Program-made: the position numbers and the translations under genes
Part shown: positions 9,102 through 18,576 of the stretch, in pieces
Numbering within the stretch: position 1 is the first letter of the stretch
Layout of the letters: each line of letters opens with the position of its first letter
NCBI GenBank assembly: GCA_016930795.1
Contig: JAFGFY010000026.1
Span: forward strand, 1-55,496
DNA from: Deltaproteobacteria bacterium
Lineage (GTDB): Bacteria; Desulfobacterota; DSM-4660; Desulfatiglandales; HGW-15
Direction of reading: 5' to 3'
Length of the DNA: 55,496 bases
The notes under the pieces: generated by a model
Told to the model about the DNA's origin: nothing
Seen by the model: the letters and a program-made list of their open reading frames with translations, nothing else
The model's database searches: none

Positions 9102-9332
9102 TTGTCTGTGAAGAGAGACCCACTCGATTTCCTGTCCTCCAGGTCCCAGACGTCCACACCGCGGCAGGCGGATTTTGACCAGCTTGAGGCCACCGAGCTC
9201 TATTGTCCCCAATGCGGTCGTTCCGTCCGGGTCAAAAAGTCTCTACTCCTGATTTTACCTGAGGGGGAGAAGTTTGAATACCGGTGCCAATTCTGTGGGA
9301 CCACGGTGGGAGATAAAATGAATCGTTTCTGA
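9102..9332 (+). CDS. Small zinc-ribbon protein
   Basis: 76 residues with two CxxC knuckles, CPQCG and CQFCG, about 28 residues apart, which should bind one zinc ion. The N-terminal part is polar and probably disordered. I do not recognise a named family. Start choice is between TTG at 9102 and GTG at 9108; AGAGG upstream could serve either. It is divergent from the epimerase gene and precedes the FadL-type gene by about 190 bases. Function unknown; nucleic-acid binding is possible for this kind of ribbon. Confidence 0.6.
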   Translation: MSVKRDPLDFLSSRSQTSTPRQADFDQLEATELYCPQCGRSVRVKKSLLLILPEGEKFEYRCQFCGTTVGDKMNRF

Positions 9333-9525
9333 CCTTGGGGGAATGAAAGGGCTGATTTGCACCATATCGGTTCTGTACGGCCAATGGGGTGTATCTTTTC
9401 GGCTAGTCTGCAAAAGGGCGTTTTTCTGCGCTCTGAAACTGGAAGCGCCTTTTTGAAAAGGGCCTCCTTTCCGCGCGAGGAAAGTGATTTTCATTGTTAA
9501 CAGAACACTCTAAGGAGGATATCTG

Positions 9526-10770
9526 ATGAAACAATCTATCGTCTTCGTATTTATGGCATGTGCTATATTTTGCGTGACATCGCCCCTTCTGGCCGGCGGC
9601 ATAGACAACAAGACCAATTACAGTGCGGAGTACCTTCGGTCTCTCAATCGGAATGCCGCAACCGACTCGGCCGACGCCGTGATTTACAATCCCGCGGGCG
9701 TGATGAAGATGAAGGATGGGATATACCTGAAGCTCGATCTTCAGTATACCGCCATCAAAGAAGCCACCAATCGGTTCAGCGGCATGGAATTCGAGTCTGA
9801 TAAAACAGACATTGTCCCCGCCCTGTTCGCCCTTTATAAAAAGGATCGGTGGTCGGCCTTTGGGGCCTTTTCTATCCCTGCCGGAGGGGGGAGCATCGAA
9901 TTTGAGCAAGGGAACGCAACGACAACCGGAATCGGCATGGGATTGATCCCTAGTTTTATGGGTGCCTACGATACGATCTCCGATCAATATCTCGAAGGCA
10001 AAAACGTCTATTATGGTTATACCGTGGGAGGGGCCTACGCCTTGAGTGATATGTTTTCCATGTCTCTGGCCGCCCGATATATAAACGCAGAAAAAGATGG
10101 CAATGGATTTGTCACGTTGTCTGGCTTATATCCTGATGCAACATATGCTGTGGACTATGAGCAGGAAGACGGTGGATTGGGCTTCATTCTGGGTCTAAAT
10201 TTCACCCCCGCGGAAGAGTGGAATATCGGGGTGAGGTATGAAAGCAAGACAGGCCTTGATTTGGAGTACACGGTCAATAAAGATGATGTGGATCCGCTTA
10301 CACCTGATCCAGGCGGTATTCTTCCTCCGACCGGTTTTGTCGAGAATAGAGATCTCCCTGCCATATTCGGTCTTGGCGTCGCCTACACAGTGTCGCCAAA
10401 TATAAGAATTGAAGCCGACCTGACTTACTATCTGAACGATGACGCGGATTGGTCAGACCCAAGGTTTCGCGACGTGGATAACGGCTTTGATCTGGGTGTC
10501 GCCCTGGAATATGCCTTCAGCCCGGAGTTGAAATGGAGTGTCGGGTACTTGTTGACCCAGACCGGTTTAGATCCGGACGGCCTCCTTCTTGAGTATCCGG
10601 AGTTAGACGCCCACACCATCGCTGCAGGCGTAGCCTATGAGTTCAATTCCTCCTGGACATCAAATGTGGGTTTGACGAAAATCTTCTATGGCGATGAAAC
10701 AACGAGCTCCGGGATAACACTCGAAAAAGACGTTTTGCTGCTGGGCGTCAGCGTTCAGTACAGGTTTTAA
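9526..10770 (+). CDS. Outer-membrane transport protein, OMPP1/FadL/TodX family
   Basis: 414 residues with a cleavable signal peptide (hydrophobic core IVFVFMACAIFCVTSPLLAGG). NAATDSADAVIYNPAGVMKMKDG near the mature N terminus is the FadL-family signature. The remainder has alternating beta-strand character, and the protein ends with an aromatic residue (VQYRF), as expected for a beta-barrel recognised by the BAM machinery. FadL proteins take up long-chain fatty acids or hydrophobic compounds. AAGGAGGATATCTG directly precedes the ATG. serA begins 36 bases downstream, but a shared job is not evident. Confidence 0.9.
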   Translation: MKQSIVFVFMACAIFCVTSPLLAGGIDNKTNYSAEYLRSLNRNAATDSADAVIYNPAGVMKMKDGIYLKLDLQYTAIKEATNRFSGMEFESDKTDIVPALFALYKKDRWSAFGAFSIPAGGGSIEFEQGNATTTGIGMGLIPSFMGAYDTISDQYLEGKNVYYGYTVGGAYALSDMFSMSLAARYINAEKDGNGFVTLSGLYPDATYAVDYEQEDGGLGFILGLNFTPAEEWNIGVRYESKTGLDLEYTVNKDDVDPLTPDPGGILPPTGFVENRDLPAIFGLGVAYTVSPNIRIEADLTYYLNDDADWSDPRFRDVDNGFDLGVALEYAFSPELKWSVGYLLTQTGLDPDGLLLEYPELDAHTIAAGVAYEFNSSWTSNVGLTKIFYGDETTSSGITLEKDVLLLGVSVQYRF

Positions 10771-10805
10771 ACAGCCGTCCTCTTTTGTTTTGGGAGAGAC
10801 CCCAT

Positions 10806-12386
10806 ATGAGAGTCCTTGTGAGTGATGATCTTTCGGATTTGGGTATAGAGATCTTTCGGGAGACACCCGAAATCGAGGTGGACATCAATACGGGCCTTAG
10901 CCCCGAAGATCTGAAGACCATTATCGGGCAGTACCACGGGCTTGTAATTCGGAGCGCCACCAAAGTGACTGACGAGGTCATAGCGGCTGCCGAGAACCTT
11001 AAGGTGATAGGACGCGCAGGGATCGGTCTGGACAATGTAGATATCCCAGCGGCCAGCCGGAGGGGGATTGTGGTGATGAACACACCGGAAGGCAATAGCG
11101 TCACCACAGCAGAACATACCGTGGCCATGATGATGGCCCTTTCCCGGAATATCCCGGAAGGGACGCTTTCTCTTAAGCAGGGGAAATGGGAAAAGAAAAA
11201 ACTGCTGGGCCGGGAGATCTATAATAAGACGCTGGGCCTGATTGGTGTCGGCAAGATCGGAAGAATCGTGGCGGATAGGGCAAGGGGAATGAAGATGAAG
11301 GTCATTGCCTATGATCCCTACCTTAGGCCGGAGACTCTGGATGAACTGGATGTGGTGCCTGTTTCCTTTGAAGAGTTGCTGAAAAGGGCCGATTATGTCT
11401 CAATCCATACTCCTAGGACTGATGAAACCACTAATCTAATCAACAAGGAAATCCTGACCAATATGAAGAAAGGGGCCATGCTGGTCAATTGCGCCCGGGG
11501 TGGAATCGTCAATGAGGATGATCTCTATGAAGCCCTAAAATCGGGTCATTTAGGGGGTGCCGCCCTTGATGTTTTTGCATCTGAACCACCCGGACATATG
11601 AAACTGATGGATTTGCCCAACTTCATTTGTACACCCCATCTCGGGGCATCAACCAGGGAGGCCCAAGATAATGTAGCTAAGGATGTAGCTGAACAAATCG
11701 TCGCATATCTGTTGCACGGAACAGTTAAGAATGCGGTGAATGTGCCGAACATCGGTCCTGAACTTGTGAATATCCTAAGACCCTATGCATCCCTAGCAGA
11801 GAAAATGGGCTCTTTGCAGGCCCAACTCGTGGACAGCGGAATTTTGGAGGTCGAGATCAATTATGCCGGAAAGGTGGCAGAATATGATATAACCCCTTTG
11901 ACCACAGCTACGCTAAAGGGGCTTCTCACTCCCATTCTAAAAGATGACGTGAATTATGTGAATGCCTCGTTTGTCGCCTCTGATAGGGGAATTAAGGTGG
12001 TGGAGTCGAAGACTAAGACATCGGAGGATTTTGCCAGCCTTATCAAGCTTTGGGTAAAATCCATGGAAGGATTGAACATTGTCTCAGGTACTATCTTTGG
12101 CAAGACCTTGCCCAGGATCTTACGCCTCAATGATTTTTATCTTGAAGCCATTCCTGAAGGGCACATCCTGATGATAGAGAATGAAGATGTGCCAGGGGTC
12201 ATCGGTCTGATCAGTACGGTTTTGGGAAAATATAATGTAAACATAAGCCGCATGCATGTGGGACAGCAAAAGGCAAAGAAACAGAATGTTGTATTACTGA
12301 CCACAAGTGTTTCCGTCAATGAGGAAGTCCTTGAAGCCATTTGTGGTTTGGAGGGTGTTTTTTCCGCCCGAAGAATAGAGCTATAA
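10806..12386 (+). CDS. serA: D-3-phosphoglycerate dehydrogenase
   Basis: 526 residues, the usual size of the long SerA type. It oxidises 3-phosphoglycerate with NAD+, the first step of serine synthesis. The substrate domain includes GRAGIGLDNVDIPAA. The nucleotide-binding GVGKIG lies near residue 146, the catalytic Arg in NCARGGIVNE near 229, the Glu before EPPG, and the His in CTPHLGAST near 277. The intervening domain and a C-terminal ACT domain (from about 452, ILMIENEDVPGVIG) suggest feedback control by serine. The ORF track starts at a TTG, but the ATG at 10806, preceded by GGGAGAG, matches the family N terminus MRVLVSDDLS. Confidence 0.96.
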   Translation: MRVLVSDDLSDLGIEIFRETPEIEVDINTGLSPEDLKTIIGQYHGLVIRSATKVTDEVIAAAENLKVIGRAGIGLDNVDIPAASRRGIVVMNTPEGNSVTTAEHTVAMMMALSRNIPEGTLSLKQGKWEKKKLLGREIYNKTLGLIGVGKIGRIVADRARGMKMKVIAYDPYLRPETLDELDVVPVSFEELLKRADYVSIHTPRTDETTNLINKEILTNMKKGAMLVNCARGGIVNEDDLYEALKSGHLGGAALDVFASEPPGHMKLMDLPNFICTPHLGASTREAQDNVAKDVAEQIVAYLLHGTVKNAVNVPNIGPELVNILRPYASLAEKMGSLQAQLVDSGILEVEINYAGKVAEYDITPLTTATLKGLLTPILKDDVNYVNASFVASDRGIKVVESKTKTSEDFASLIKLWVKSMEGLNIVSGTIFGKTLPRILRLNDFYLEAIPEGHILMIENEDVPGVIGLISTVLGKYNVNISRMHVGQQKAKKQNVVLLTTSVSVNEEVLEAICGLEGVFSARRIEL

Positions 12387-12418
12387 TGATAGACAACCGT
12401 TTCTAGGGGGCCAGAACG

Positions 12419-12805
12419 ATGGGTGAAGAAGAGAAAGGATTTGTGATAAAGGATAAACGGTCATTAAATGAAAAGGGCGAGTTAAAAGAAGAGGGGCAAG
12501 AAGAGATCAAAGGGGAGGAAAAGAAGGAAGAGACAGAAGAAGATCTCCAGAGGATTCCTCTCCCAGAGGTGAGTCTCAGTTCCCTGGTTTTCAGTCTCAG
12601 TTCATCTGCTCTGTTGCATCTCGGAGAGATTGCTGATCCCCAGACCGGTAAAAAGAAAGAGGACTTGGCCTTAGCCAAACACTCTATCGATACCATTGGT
12701 ATGTTGAAAGAGAAGACCAAAGGGAATTTGACCGAAGAGGAAGACAAATTCCTTGAGTCAATCCTTACTGATCTCAGATGGCGTTATGTGAAGGCCAAGA
12801 AATAG
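12419..12805 (+). CDS. DUF1844 protein
   Basis: 128 residues. The first ~45 are charged (E/K-rich); the remainder matches DUF1844 as I know it: SLVFSLSSSALLHLGEIADP, then LAKHSIDTIGMLKEKTKGNL and ESILTDLRWRYV. The domain is helical and its biochemical function is not established. It lies 32 bases after serA and about 75 bases before the HtrA protease gene, all on the plus strand. Starts at an ATG. Confidence 0.8.
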   Translation: MGEEEKGFVIKDKRSLNEKGELKEEGQEEIKGEEKKEETEEDLQRIPLPEVSLSSLVFSLSSSALLHLGEIADPQTGKKKEDLALAKHSIDTIGMLKEKTKGNLTEEEDKFLESILTDLRWRYVKAKK

Positions 12806-12881
12806 ACCTTTAGCATGTCACAATACTCAGGATCAGTGTTCGCCTTAGTCACACTAATTATTGTTTTAAAATGAGGATAGG

Positions 12882-14339
12882 ATGGACAGCATAATGAGAG
12901 GACGGAGATTATTGTTTGTTGGATCGGCCATACTTTTTTTTGTTGTTGGCCTGGCATTTGCCACACTCTTCGCGGATATCCCGGCACCCTCTGCCCAAAC
13001 GGCGGGGACCAAGCCGGCGTCTCCCGAATCTTTTTCCGGATTGGTCAAGGAGGCGAGAGATTCTGTGGTCAATATCAGCACGGTCAAGATTATCAAGCGA
13101 GAGCAGATGTTTGAATCGCCGTTTGGTCGAAATGATCCATTCAATGATATGTTTGAGCGGTTCTTTGGAGACCGGATACCTCGGGAGTCGCGGCAGACCA
13201 GCTTGGGATCCGGCTTCATCATTGACAAAAACGGCTTCATCCTAACGAATAATCATGTGGTGGAGCAGACTGACGAGATCAAAGTGATGCTGAGTAATGG
13301 AACGGAGTATGACGCGGAAATCGTCGGCCGCGACCCCAAAACAGATTTGGCTTTGATACGCATAGAGGCTGAGGAAGATCTAAAGCCCCTTCCCCTTGGA
13401 GACTCAGAAGAACTGGAGGTGGGTGACTGGGTCCTGGCCATTGGAAATCCTTTTGGTCTTGATCACACTTTGACGGTGGGAGTGGTTAGCGCTAAGGGGA
13501 GGACATCTGTTGGTATTACCGACTATGAAGATTTTATCCAGACAGATGCCGCGATTAACCCTGGCAATAGCGGCGGTCCCTTGATTAACCTGAAGGGGGA
13601 AGCAATCGGTATCAACTCTGCGATCTTTTCACAGAGTGGAGGTTATATGGGTATCGGTTTTGCTATTCCCATCAACATGGCCAAGGATCTACTACCACAG
13701 CTCAAGAAAGGGAAGGTAATCAGGGGATGGTTGGGGGTTATGATTCAAGGAATTACGCCGGGGCTCAAAGAGAGTTTTGGGTTAAAAGAGGAAATAGGCG
13801 CCCTGGTCTCTGAAGTCACTCCAGGAGGGCCCGCTGAAGAGGCAGGAATAAAGGAAGGAGATGTCATCGTCTCTTTTGACGGGAGAGAGATTCAGGAGAT
13901 GAGCGATCTTCCCATGATTGTGGCTTCAACGCCGGTAGGAAAGATTGTGACCGTAGAGGTCATCCGGGAAGGGAAGAAAAAGCGATTTGAAGTGAAGATC
14001 GACGAATTGGAGGAGGAGATAGAAGAAGGAGAGACTCCGGGCGAAGAAAAGAGAGATTTGGGCATGACCGTAGATGAAATCACCCCTTCGGTGGCACGCC
14101 AGCTTGACCTTTCCGATGAAAGAGGAGTCGTTGTCGTCCGGGTTGAGAGTAACTCACCGGCGGAGAAGGCCGGTATTGCCAGGGGGGATGTTATCCGGGA
14201 AATCAACCGTGAACCGGTGAACGATGTGGGGACATATATGGAGAAGATCCGTCAACACACGAAGGGGGATGTTATACTTTTTCGTATAAAGAAACGGGGT
14301 GGTCCTACCCTTTTTGTGCCTTTGAAAGTAGAGGAATAG
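12882..14339 (+). CDS. DegP/DegQ (HtrA) family periplasmic serine protease
   Basis: 485 residues. An N-terminal hydrophobic segment (LLFVGSAILFFVVGLAFATLF) acts as signal or anchor. The trypsin-like domain holds the catalytic triad His125 (LTNNHVV), Asp155 (DPKTDLALIR) and Ser230 (NPGNSGGPL). Two PDZ domains follow, roughly from 280 (VIRGWLGVMIQGITPGL) and 395 (LGMTVDEITPS), giving the two-PDZ Do arrangement rather than the one-PDZ DegS type. It degrades or refolds misfolded envelope proteins. The ATG at 12882 follows GAGGATAGG. DegP and DegQ cannot be separated with confidence. Confidence 0.93.
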   Translation: MDSIMRGRRLLFVGSAILFFVVGLAFATLFADIPAPSAQTAGTKPASPESFSGLVKEARDSVVNISTVKIIKREQMFESPFGRNDPFNDMFERFFGDRIPRESRQTSLGSGFIIDKNGFILTNNHVVEQTDEIKVMLSNGTEYDAEIVGRDPKTDLALIRIEAEEDLKPLPLGDSEELEVGDWVLAIGNPFGLDHTLTVGVVSAKGRTSVGITDYEDFIQTDAAINPGNSGGPLINLKGEAIGINSAIFSQSGGYMGIGFAIPINMAKDLLPQLKKGKVIRGWLGVMIQGITPGLKESFGLKEEIGALVSEVTPGGPAEEAGIKEGDVIVSFDGREIQEMSDLPMIVASTPVGKIVTVEVIREGKKKRFEVKIDELEEEIEEGETPGEEKRDLGMTVDEITPSVARQLDLSDERGVVVVRVESNSPAEKAGIARGDVIREINREPVNDVGTYMEKIRQHTKGDVILFRIKKRGGPTLFVPLKVEE

Positions 14340-14412
14340 AATAATTGGGGTGACAAGAAAGAGATGAGAGAGGGTGAAAAGTCTTCCAAATATATGCCTC
14401 TGAGGGAATAAG

Positions 14413-15315
14413 TTGTCGCTCGTCACTTCTCAATCGTCACCTTTTACAATCAAAACCCCCGCCAAGCTAAACTTGCGCTTGAAGGTCACGGGTCAGCGAC
14501 CGGATGGGTATCATGATCTGATTTCCATCATGATCCCAATAGACCTCTGTGATGTTCTCAGGATAAAACTCACCTCCCAAAACCGGGTGAGACTTTCCTG
14601 CGAAGGACTTCCAGTCCCTACCGATGAAGAGAACCTTGCCTATCGGGCGGCCCTATCCTTCTTGACCCAAACGGGGATCCAAAGAGGCTTTTCCATCATA
14701 CTCACAAAGAATATTCCGGTGGCGGCTGGGTTAGGTGGAGGAAGCAGTGACGCGGCAGCCGTTCTTCTTGTCATTAATGAGATTTGCGGAAGGCCGTTGA
14801 GTTTTTCCGAACTCCATGCCTTGGCCGTCGCGCTTGGCGCGGACGTGCCTTTTTTTCTGGAGAGTAAGCCTTCACTGGCCACCGGTATTGGCGAGATTCT
14901 GGAGCCACTGGAAAAATGGCCTAAATTCTGGTATGTTATCGTAAAACCTCCCATTCAAGTGGCCACATCGTGGGCCTATAGGAACCTTAAATTAGAGTTG
15001 ACAAGGGGAGAATATGACTTTATAGTAAAAATCCTGAAAAGTGACCCTTTTAGGGTATCAGATGTCCTTGATAACGATTTGGAAAGGGTGACCGCCGCCA
15101 GGTTCCCAGTCATTCAATCCATTAAGATTCGTTTGATGGATGCCGGGGCGGAGGGGGCCCTAATGTCGGGGAGTGGCCCCAGTGTTTTCGGAGTGTTTTC
15201 ATCCTTAGATCAAGCTGAAAAGGCAAGAAAATCACTCATCTCCCAGAATTTGGGGGATGTTTTTATTGTAACGGACTGGAAAAGACCCCAGCCTTCCGAT
15301 TCCTGGATTAGGTAA
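14413..15315 (+). CDS. ispE: 4-diphosphocytidyl-2-C-methyl-D-erythritol kinase
   Basis: 300 residues of the GHMP kinase family. KTPAKLNLRLKV and GYHDLISIM are at the N terminus, the phosphate loop PVAAGLGGGSSDAAAV lies near residue 102, and MSGSGPSVFGVF is close to the end. It phosphorylates CDP-ME in the non-mevalonate isoprenoid pathway. The start is a TTG with GAGGGAA a few bases upstream; no ATG precedes the conserved region. It is followed by a tRNA gene and prs, an order seen in many proteobacteria. Confidence 0.95.
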   Translation: MSLVTSQSSPFTIKTPAKLNLRLKVTGQRPDGYHDLISIMIPIDLCDVLRIKLTSQNRVRLSCEGLPVPTDEENLAYRAALSFLTQTGIQRGFSIILTKNIPVAAGLGGGSSDAAAVLLVINEICGRPLSFSELHALAVALGADVPFFLESKPSLATGIGEILEPLEKWPKFWYVIVKPPIQVATSWAYRNLKLELTRGEYDFIVKILKSDPFRVSDVLDNDLERVTAARFPVIQSIKIRLMDAGAEGALMSGSGPSVFGVFSSLDQAEKARKSLISQNLGDVFIVTDWKRPQPSDSWIR

Positions 15316-15478
15316 CGAAATCAAGAAGATACGCCAAGTATTCCACGTTCTTCATCCGCTGAAGTAGACCACGAAAAAGGGAATTTGCCAAGTGGAGGAC
15401 TTAGGAATTCGGAAGAGAGCCCATTGTCATGTGCGGATGAGGCGATAGAGTTCTCCCGCCCGTAATGAGCTTACCTTT

Positions 15479-15554
15479 TGGGGTGTCGTCAAGTGGTTAA
15501 GACACGGGTTTTTGGAGCCCGCATTCGGAGGTTCGAATCCTCCCACCCCAGCCA
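15479..15554 (+). tRNA. tRNA-Gln (anticodon TTG)
   Basis: A complete cloverleaf can be drawn. Acceptor TGGGGTG (15479-15485) pairs with CACCCCA (15544-15550), followed by discriminator G and an encoded CCA (15552-15554). The anticodon arm is CGGGT-TTTTGGA-GCCCG with anticodon TTG, reading CAA as glutamine. The T arm is GGAGG-TTCGAAT-CCTCC. It lies between ispE and prs. No integrase or attachment-site duplication was seen next to it. Confidence 0.95.
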
Positions 15555-15618
15555 ATGTGGCTTCGATTACTGCCAAGGCAGATGAACGGTTAATAGACTA
15601 TAGGGCGCACTGATTCCA

Positions 15619-16548
15619 ATGAAACTTTTCGGTGGTACATCTCACACAGCTTTGACTCAAGAGGTCTGCGACTACCTGGGCGTTCAGCCGGGGAAAATGG
15701 TAGCCAAGACTTTTAGCGACGGAGAGACACAGATTGAGATCCATGAGAACATAAGGGGGCGAGACGTCTTTGTTCTTCAATCCACTTGCACTCCCGTTAA
15801 CGATAACTTGATGCAGCTACTGATCATGATGGATGCCCTGAGAAGGGCCTCGGCCGATCGAATCACGGCAGTGATTCCCTACTATGGATATAGTCGACAA
15901 GACCGCAAAGTGAAGCCGAGGGTACCCATCAGTGCCAAGCTGGTGGCTGATCTGATCACTGTTGCAGGGGCAAGCCGGGTCGTTTCCATCGATCTACACG
16001 CAGGTCAGATTCAGGGCTATTTTAACATCCCGGTGGATAATCTTTATGCGGCACCTGTTTTGGTAAAATACATTCAAGCCCACTTTCAAGAGGACCTGGT
16101 GATCGTGTCCCCTGACGCAGGCGGTGTGGAAAGGGCAAGGGCTTATGCTAAGAGGCTGGAAGCGTCCTTGGCTATTATCGATAAAAGGCGCGATGCTCCG
16201 AACGTTGCCGAGGCAATGAATATTGTTGGAGAAGTTGAAGGAAAAACAGCCATCATCCTGGATGATATGATCGATACGGCAGGGACGCTGACTCAGGCGG
16301 CCAAAGCATTGAAGGATAATGGCGCTGGCAACATATATGCATGCTGTACCCACCCCGTTCTATCAGGGACAGCAGTTGAGAGAATAGAGGCCTCCCCTCT
16401 AGATAAGGTAGTGGTGACCAATACCATTCCGCTTAACGAGAAGGCTCGGAACGGCTCTAAGATTATCGCATTGTCTGTAGCGGAATTGCTGGGAGAGACC
16501 ATTAAGAGAGTACATAATTCTGATTCTGTAAGCACGTTGTTTGTGTAA
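15619..16548 (+). CDS. prs: Ribose-phosphate pyrophosphokinase
   Basis: 309 residues, normal for class I PRPP synthase. It makes PRPP from ribose 5-phosphate and ATP for nucleotide, histidine and tryptophan synthesis. Visible hallmarks are [20 protein letters not shown] near the start, [10 protein letters not shown] for ATP binding, [15 protein letters not shown], and the PRPP loop [15 protein letters not shown] near residue 213. The upstream ribosome site is weak. It is followed after about 70 bases by rplY. Confidence 0.97.
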   Translation: MKLFGGTSHTALTQEVCDYLGVQPGKMVAKTFSDGETQIEIHENIRGRDVFVLQSTCTPVNDNLMQLLIMMDALRRASADRITAVIPYYGYSRQDRKVKPRVPISAKLVADLITVAGASRVVSIDLHAGQIQGYFNIPVDNLYAAPVLVKYIQAHFQEDLVIVSPDAGGVERARAYAKRLEASLAIIDKRRDAPNVAEAMNIVGEVEGKTAIILDDMIDTAGTLTQAAKALKDNGAGNIYACCTHPVLSGTAVERIEASPLDKVVVTNTIPLNEKARNGSKIIALSVAELLGETIKRVHNSDSVSTLFV

Positions 16549-16619
16549 GCGTCACAATGCCTTAGAAAATCAGGCTTTTTCGTTACGCAGACGAGACGTG
16601 CCGTTTTTGGAGGGAATGA

Positions 16620-17309
16620 ATGGCTAAACCGGTTCTGAATGCCCTGACCAGGAAGACCAAAGGAAAAGGGACTGCCAGGAGACTTAGAAGAGATCAACAG
16701 ATACCAGCCAGTTTTTATGGCCCGAATACGCAACCCGTGATGCTGGCTGTGAGTTATGCAGAGCTGGAACGACTCATGCGGCGATCTGCTGCGGAGAATA
16801 TTATTCTTGATTTGAACATACAGTCGGACGATGGGTCTGAGACCAGGAGCGTCATTTTAAAGGAACTCCAAGTCGATCCAGCTAAGGACATCTACCTTCA
16901 TGTGGATTTCTGTGAGATATCTATGGACAAAGAGATTACTGTCCATATTCCCATCTCTCTCAAAGGCACACCCGCGGGTGTTAAGGAAGGAGGTGTTCTC
17001 CAGCATATCAGGAGGGAACTGAACGTCTCCTGTTTGCCTGACAAACTGATAGACACCTTGGAATTGGATGTGTCCGGACTCGAAATCGGAGAGGCCTTGC
17101 ATATTAGAGACATTAATCTCCCCGAAGGTATTACGACCCTCGAGGAAGGTGATCTGACGGTGGCTTCAGTCGCGGCACCGACGGCTGAAATGGAAGGAGC
17201 CCCGGCGGTTAAGGTAGAAGGCGTAGAAGGTGCAGAAGAAGCGCCTGAAGCTCAGGCAGCCGATACAGAAGAGAAGAGCTACGACCAAGAAGCTGCCAGC
17301 GAAGACTAA
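16620..17309 (+). CDS. rplY: Ribosomal protein bL25, long (Ctc/TL5) form
   Basis: 229 residues. The N-terminal 5S rRNA-binding L25 domain runs through about residue 95 (KGKGTARRLRRDQQIPASFYGP, VDFCEISMDKEI). The Ctc-type C-terminal beta domain is next (IPISLKGTPAGVKEGGVLQH, LIDTLELDVSGLEIGE), then an acidic, alanine-rich tail of about 45 residues likely to be disordered. GGAGGGAATGA precedes the ATG. It is adjacent to pth downstream, the standard prs-rplY-pth order. Confidence 0.95.
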   Translation: MAKPVLNALTRKTKGKGTARRLRRDQQIPASFYGPNTQPVMLAVSYAELERLMRRSAAENIILDLNIQSDDGSETRSVILKELQVDPAKDIYLHVDFCEISMDKEITVHIPISLKGTPAGVKEGGVLQHIRRELNVSCLPDKLIDTLELDVSGLEIGEALHIRDINLPEGITTLEEGDLTVASVAAPTAEMEGAPAVKVEGVEGAEEAPEAQAADTEEKSYDQEAASED

Positions 17310-17337
17310 AGACTTCTGTGAAGGTCGGTCCTAAAAG

Positions 17338-17919
17338 GTGTATTTGATAGTAGGTCTTGGAAACCCGGGATTAAAGTACAGGAATACACGCCACAACGTA
17401 GGATTTAGGGTTGTGGATTTGTGGGCCAAATCTCTGGGGGTCCGTTTGGACCGCACACGTTTTCAAGGGAGATTTGCCCGGACAAGGTTTCAGAATGCCG
17501 AAGTGATCCTTCTTCGGCCGATGACCTTTATGAATCGGAGTGGAGAGTCTGTTAGGGCCTGCATCGATTTTTTTGATCTCCAGGCGGAGAATGCTCTGGT
17601 GGTTCATGACGATGTTGATCTGCCGGTGGGAAGAGTAAAGGTGGTCAGGGGAGGGGGCGCCGGAGGACATAAAGGCGTTTTATCCGCTATTCAGAATCTA
17701 GGGACCCATGATTTCCCACGAATAAAGGTCGGTGTGGGGCGGCCCAGATACGCCGGAGAATCTGTAGAGGACCATGTTTTGAAATCCTTTTATAGGGATG
17801 AAAAGGAGGTAGTCGAAAGAGTAGTCAAAATGGCGGCTCAGGCATGTGAACTGGTTGTCGACAGTGGTGTTGACGCTGCAATGAATCATTTCAATTCCAT
17901 GGACTTAGCAGTTTCATAG
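17338..17919 (+). CDS. pth: Peptidyl-tRNA hydrolase
   Basis: 193 residues. It releases tRNA from peptidyl-tRNA dropped by ribosomes. Family signatures are GLGNPGLKYRNTRHNVGF at the N terminus with the catalytic His in RHNVG, MTFMNRSGESV with the conserved Asn, HDDVDLPVGRVK, and GGGAGGHKGVLSAIQNLG. The start is GTG; AAGGTCGG lies 10-15 bases upstream. Co-directional with rplY, 28 bases away. Confidence 0.96.
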   Translation: MYLIVGLGNPGLKYRNTRHNVGFRVVDLWAKSLGVRLDRTRFQGRFARTRFQNAEVILLRPMTFMNRSGESVRACIDFFDLQAENALVVHDDVDLPVGRVKVVRGGGAGGHKGVLSAIQNLGTHDFPRIKVGVGRPRYAGESVEDHVLKSFYRDEKEVVERVVKMAAQACELVVDSGVDAAMNHFNSMDLAVS

Positions 17920-18070
17920 CGCCGGTAAAGAGTATGCTTTGATTTTCAGCAATACACTGATGGCTTAAAAATCTCGGTGTGGTCGCCCGCGCTTTGTTGC
18001 CTTTGGGAAGGGGTTCGTAAAGTGAGTTTTGGGTCGATAACACTTCATTTCTTTCAATCAGGGGGTTGAG

Positions 18071-18550
18071 ATGTTTAGTGTAGGCGATTTGGCGGTTTAT
18101 CCAGCACATGGTGTGGGAATAATTGAAAAGATCGAGAGCCAGGAAATCTCGGGTTGTCGCCAGGATTTCTATGTGATGAGAATTCTTGATAACGATATGA
18201 TCATCATGATTCCGAAGCAGAATGTAGACAGTGTTGGATTAAGGGAAATCATCGGCCAGGATGATATTACGAAACTCTACTCTATCCTCAAGAAGAGAGA
18301 TGTTATTATCGATAACCAGACTTGGAACAGACGTTACAGGGAATATATGGATAAGATCAAGACCGGCTCGGTCTTTGAGGTGGCAGAGGTCTACCGGGAC
18401 CTACTGATGTTGAAGGTGGAAAAAGATCTTTCCTTTGGAGAGAGGAAGATGCTGGATACCGCAAGAAGCCTCCTGGTCAAGGAGATATCCTTGGCCAGGA
18501 AAGTGGAGGAGGAACAGGTAGAGGAAGATCTTGAAAGAATCTTCTCATAA
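18071..18550 (+). CDS. CarD family transcription regulator
   Basis: 159 residues. The N-terminal RNA-polymerase-interacting domain starts FSVGDLAVYPAHGVGIIEKIE and the helical C-terminal domain contains WNRRYREYMDKIKTGS and LSFGERKMLDTARSLLVKEI. CarD-type proteins bind the RNA polymerase beta subunit and stabilise open complexes, often at rRNA promoters. GGGGGTTGAG precedes the ATG. It sits between pth and the pseudouridine synthase gene. Confidence 0.93.
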   Translation: MFSVGDLAVYPAHGVGIIEKIESQEISGCRQDFYVMRILDNDMIIMIPKQNVDSVGLREIIGQDDITKLYSILKKRDVIIDNQTWNRRYREYMDKIKTGSVFEVAEVYRDLLMLKVEKDLSFGERKMLDTARSLLVKEISLARKVEEEQVEEDLERIFS

Positions 18551-18576
18551 CAAGCAGTTGTCCAATCTATTATCCA

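Noticed and set aside
9403-9987. 194-codon minus-strand ORF over the start of the FadL-type gene
   Set aside because: Antisense to a clear signal-peptide porin; no domain or ribosome site.
15479-15554. tRNA-Gln as an integration site for a mobile island
   Set aside because: No integrase, no direct repeat of the tRNA 3' end, and housekeeping synteny (ispE-prs) is intact.
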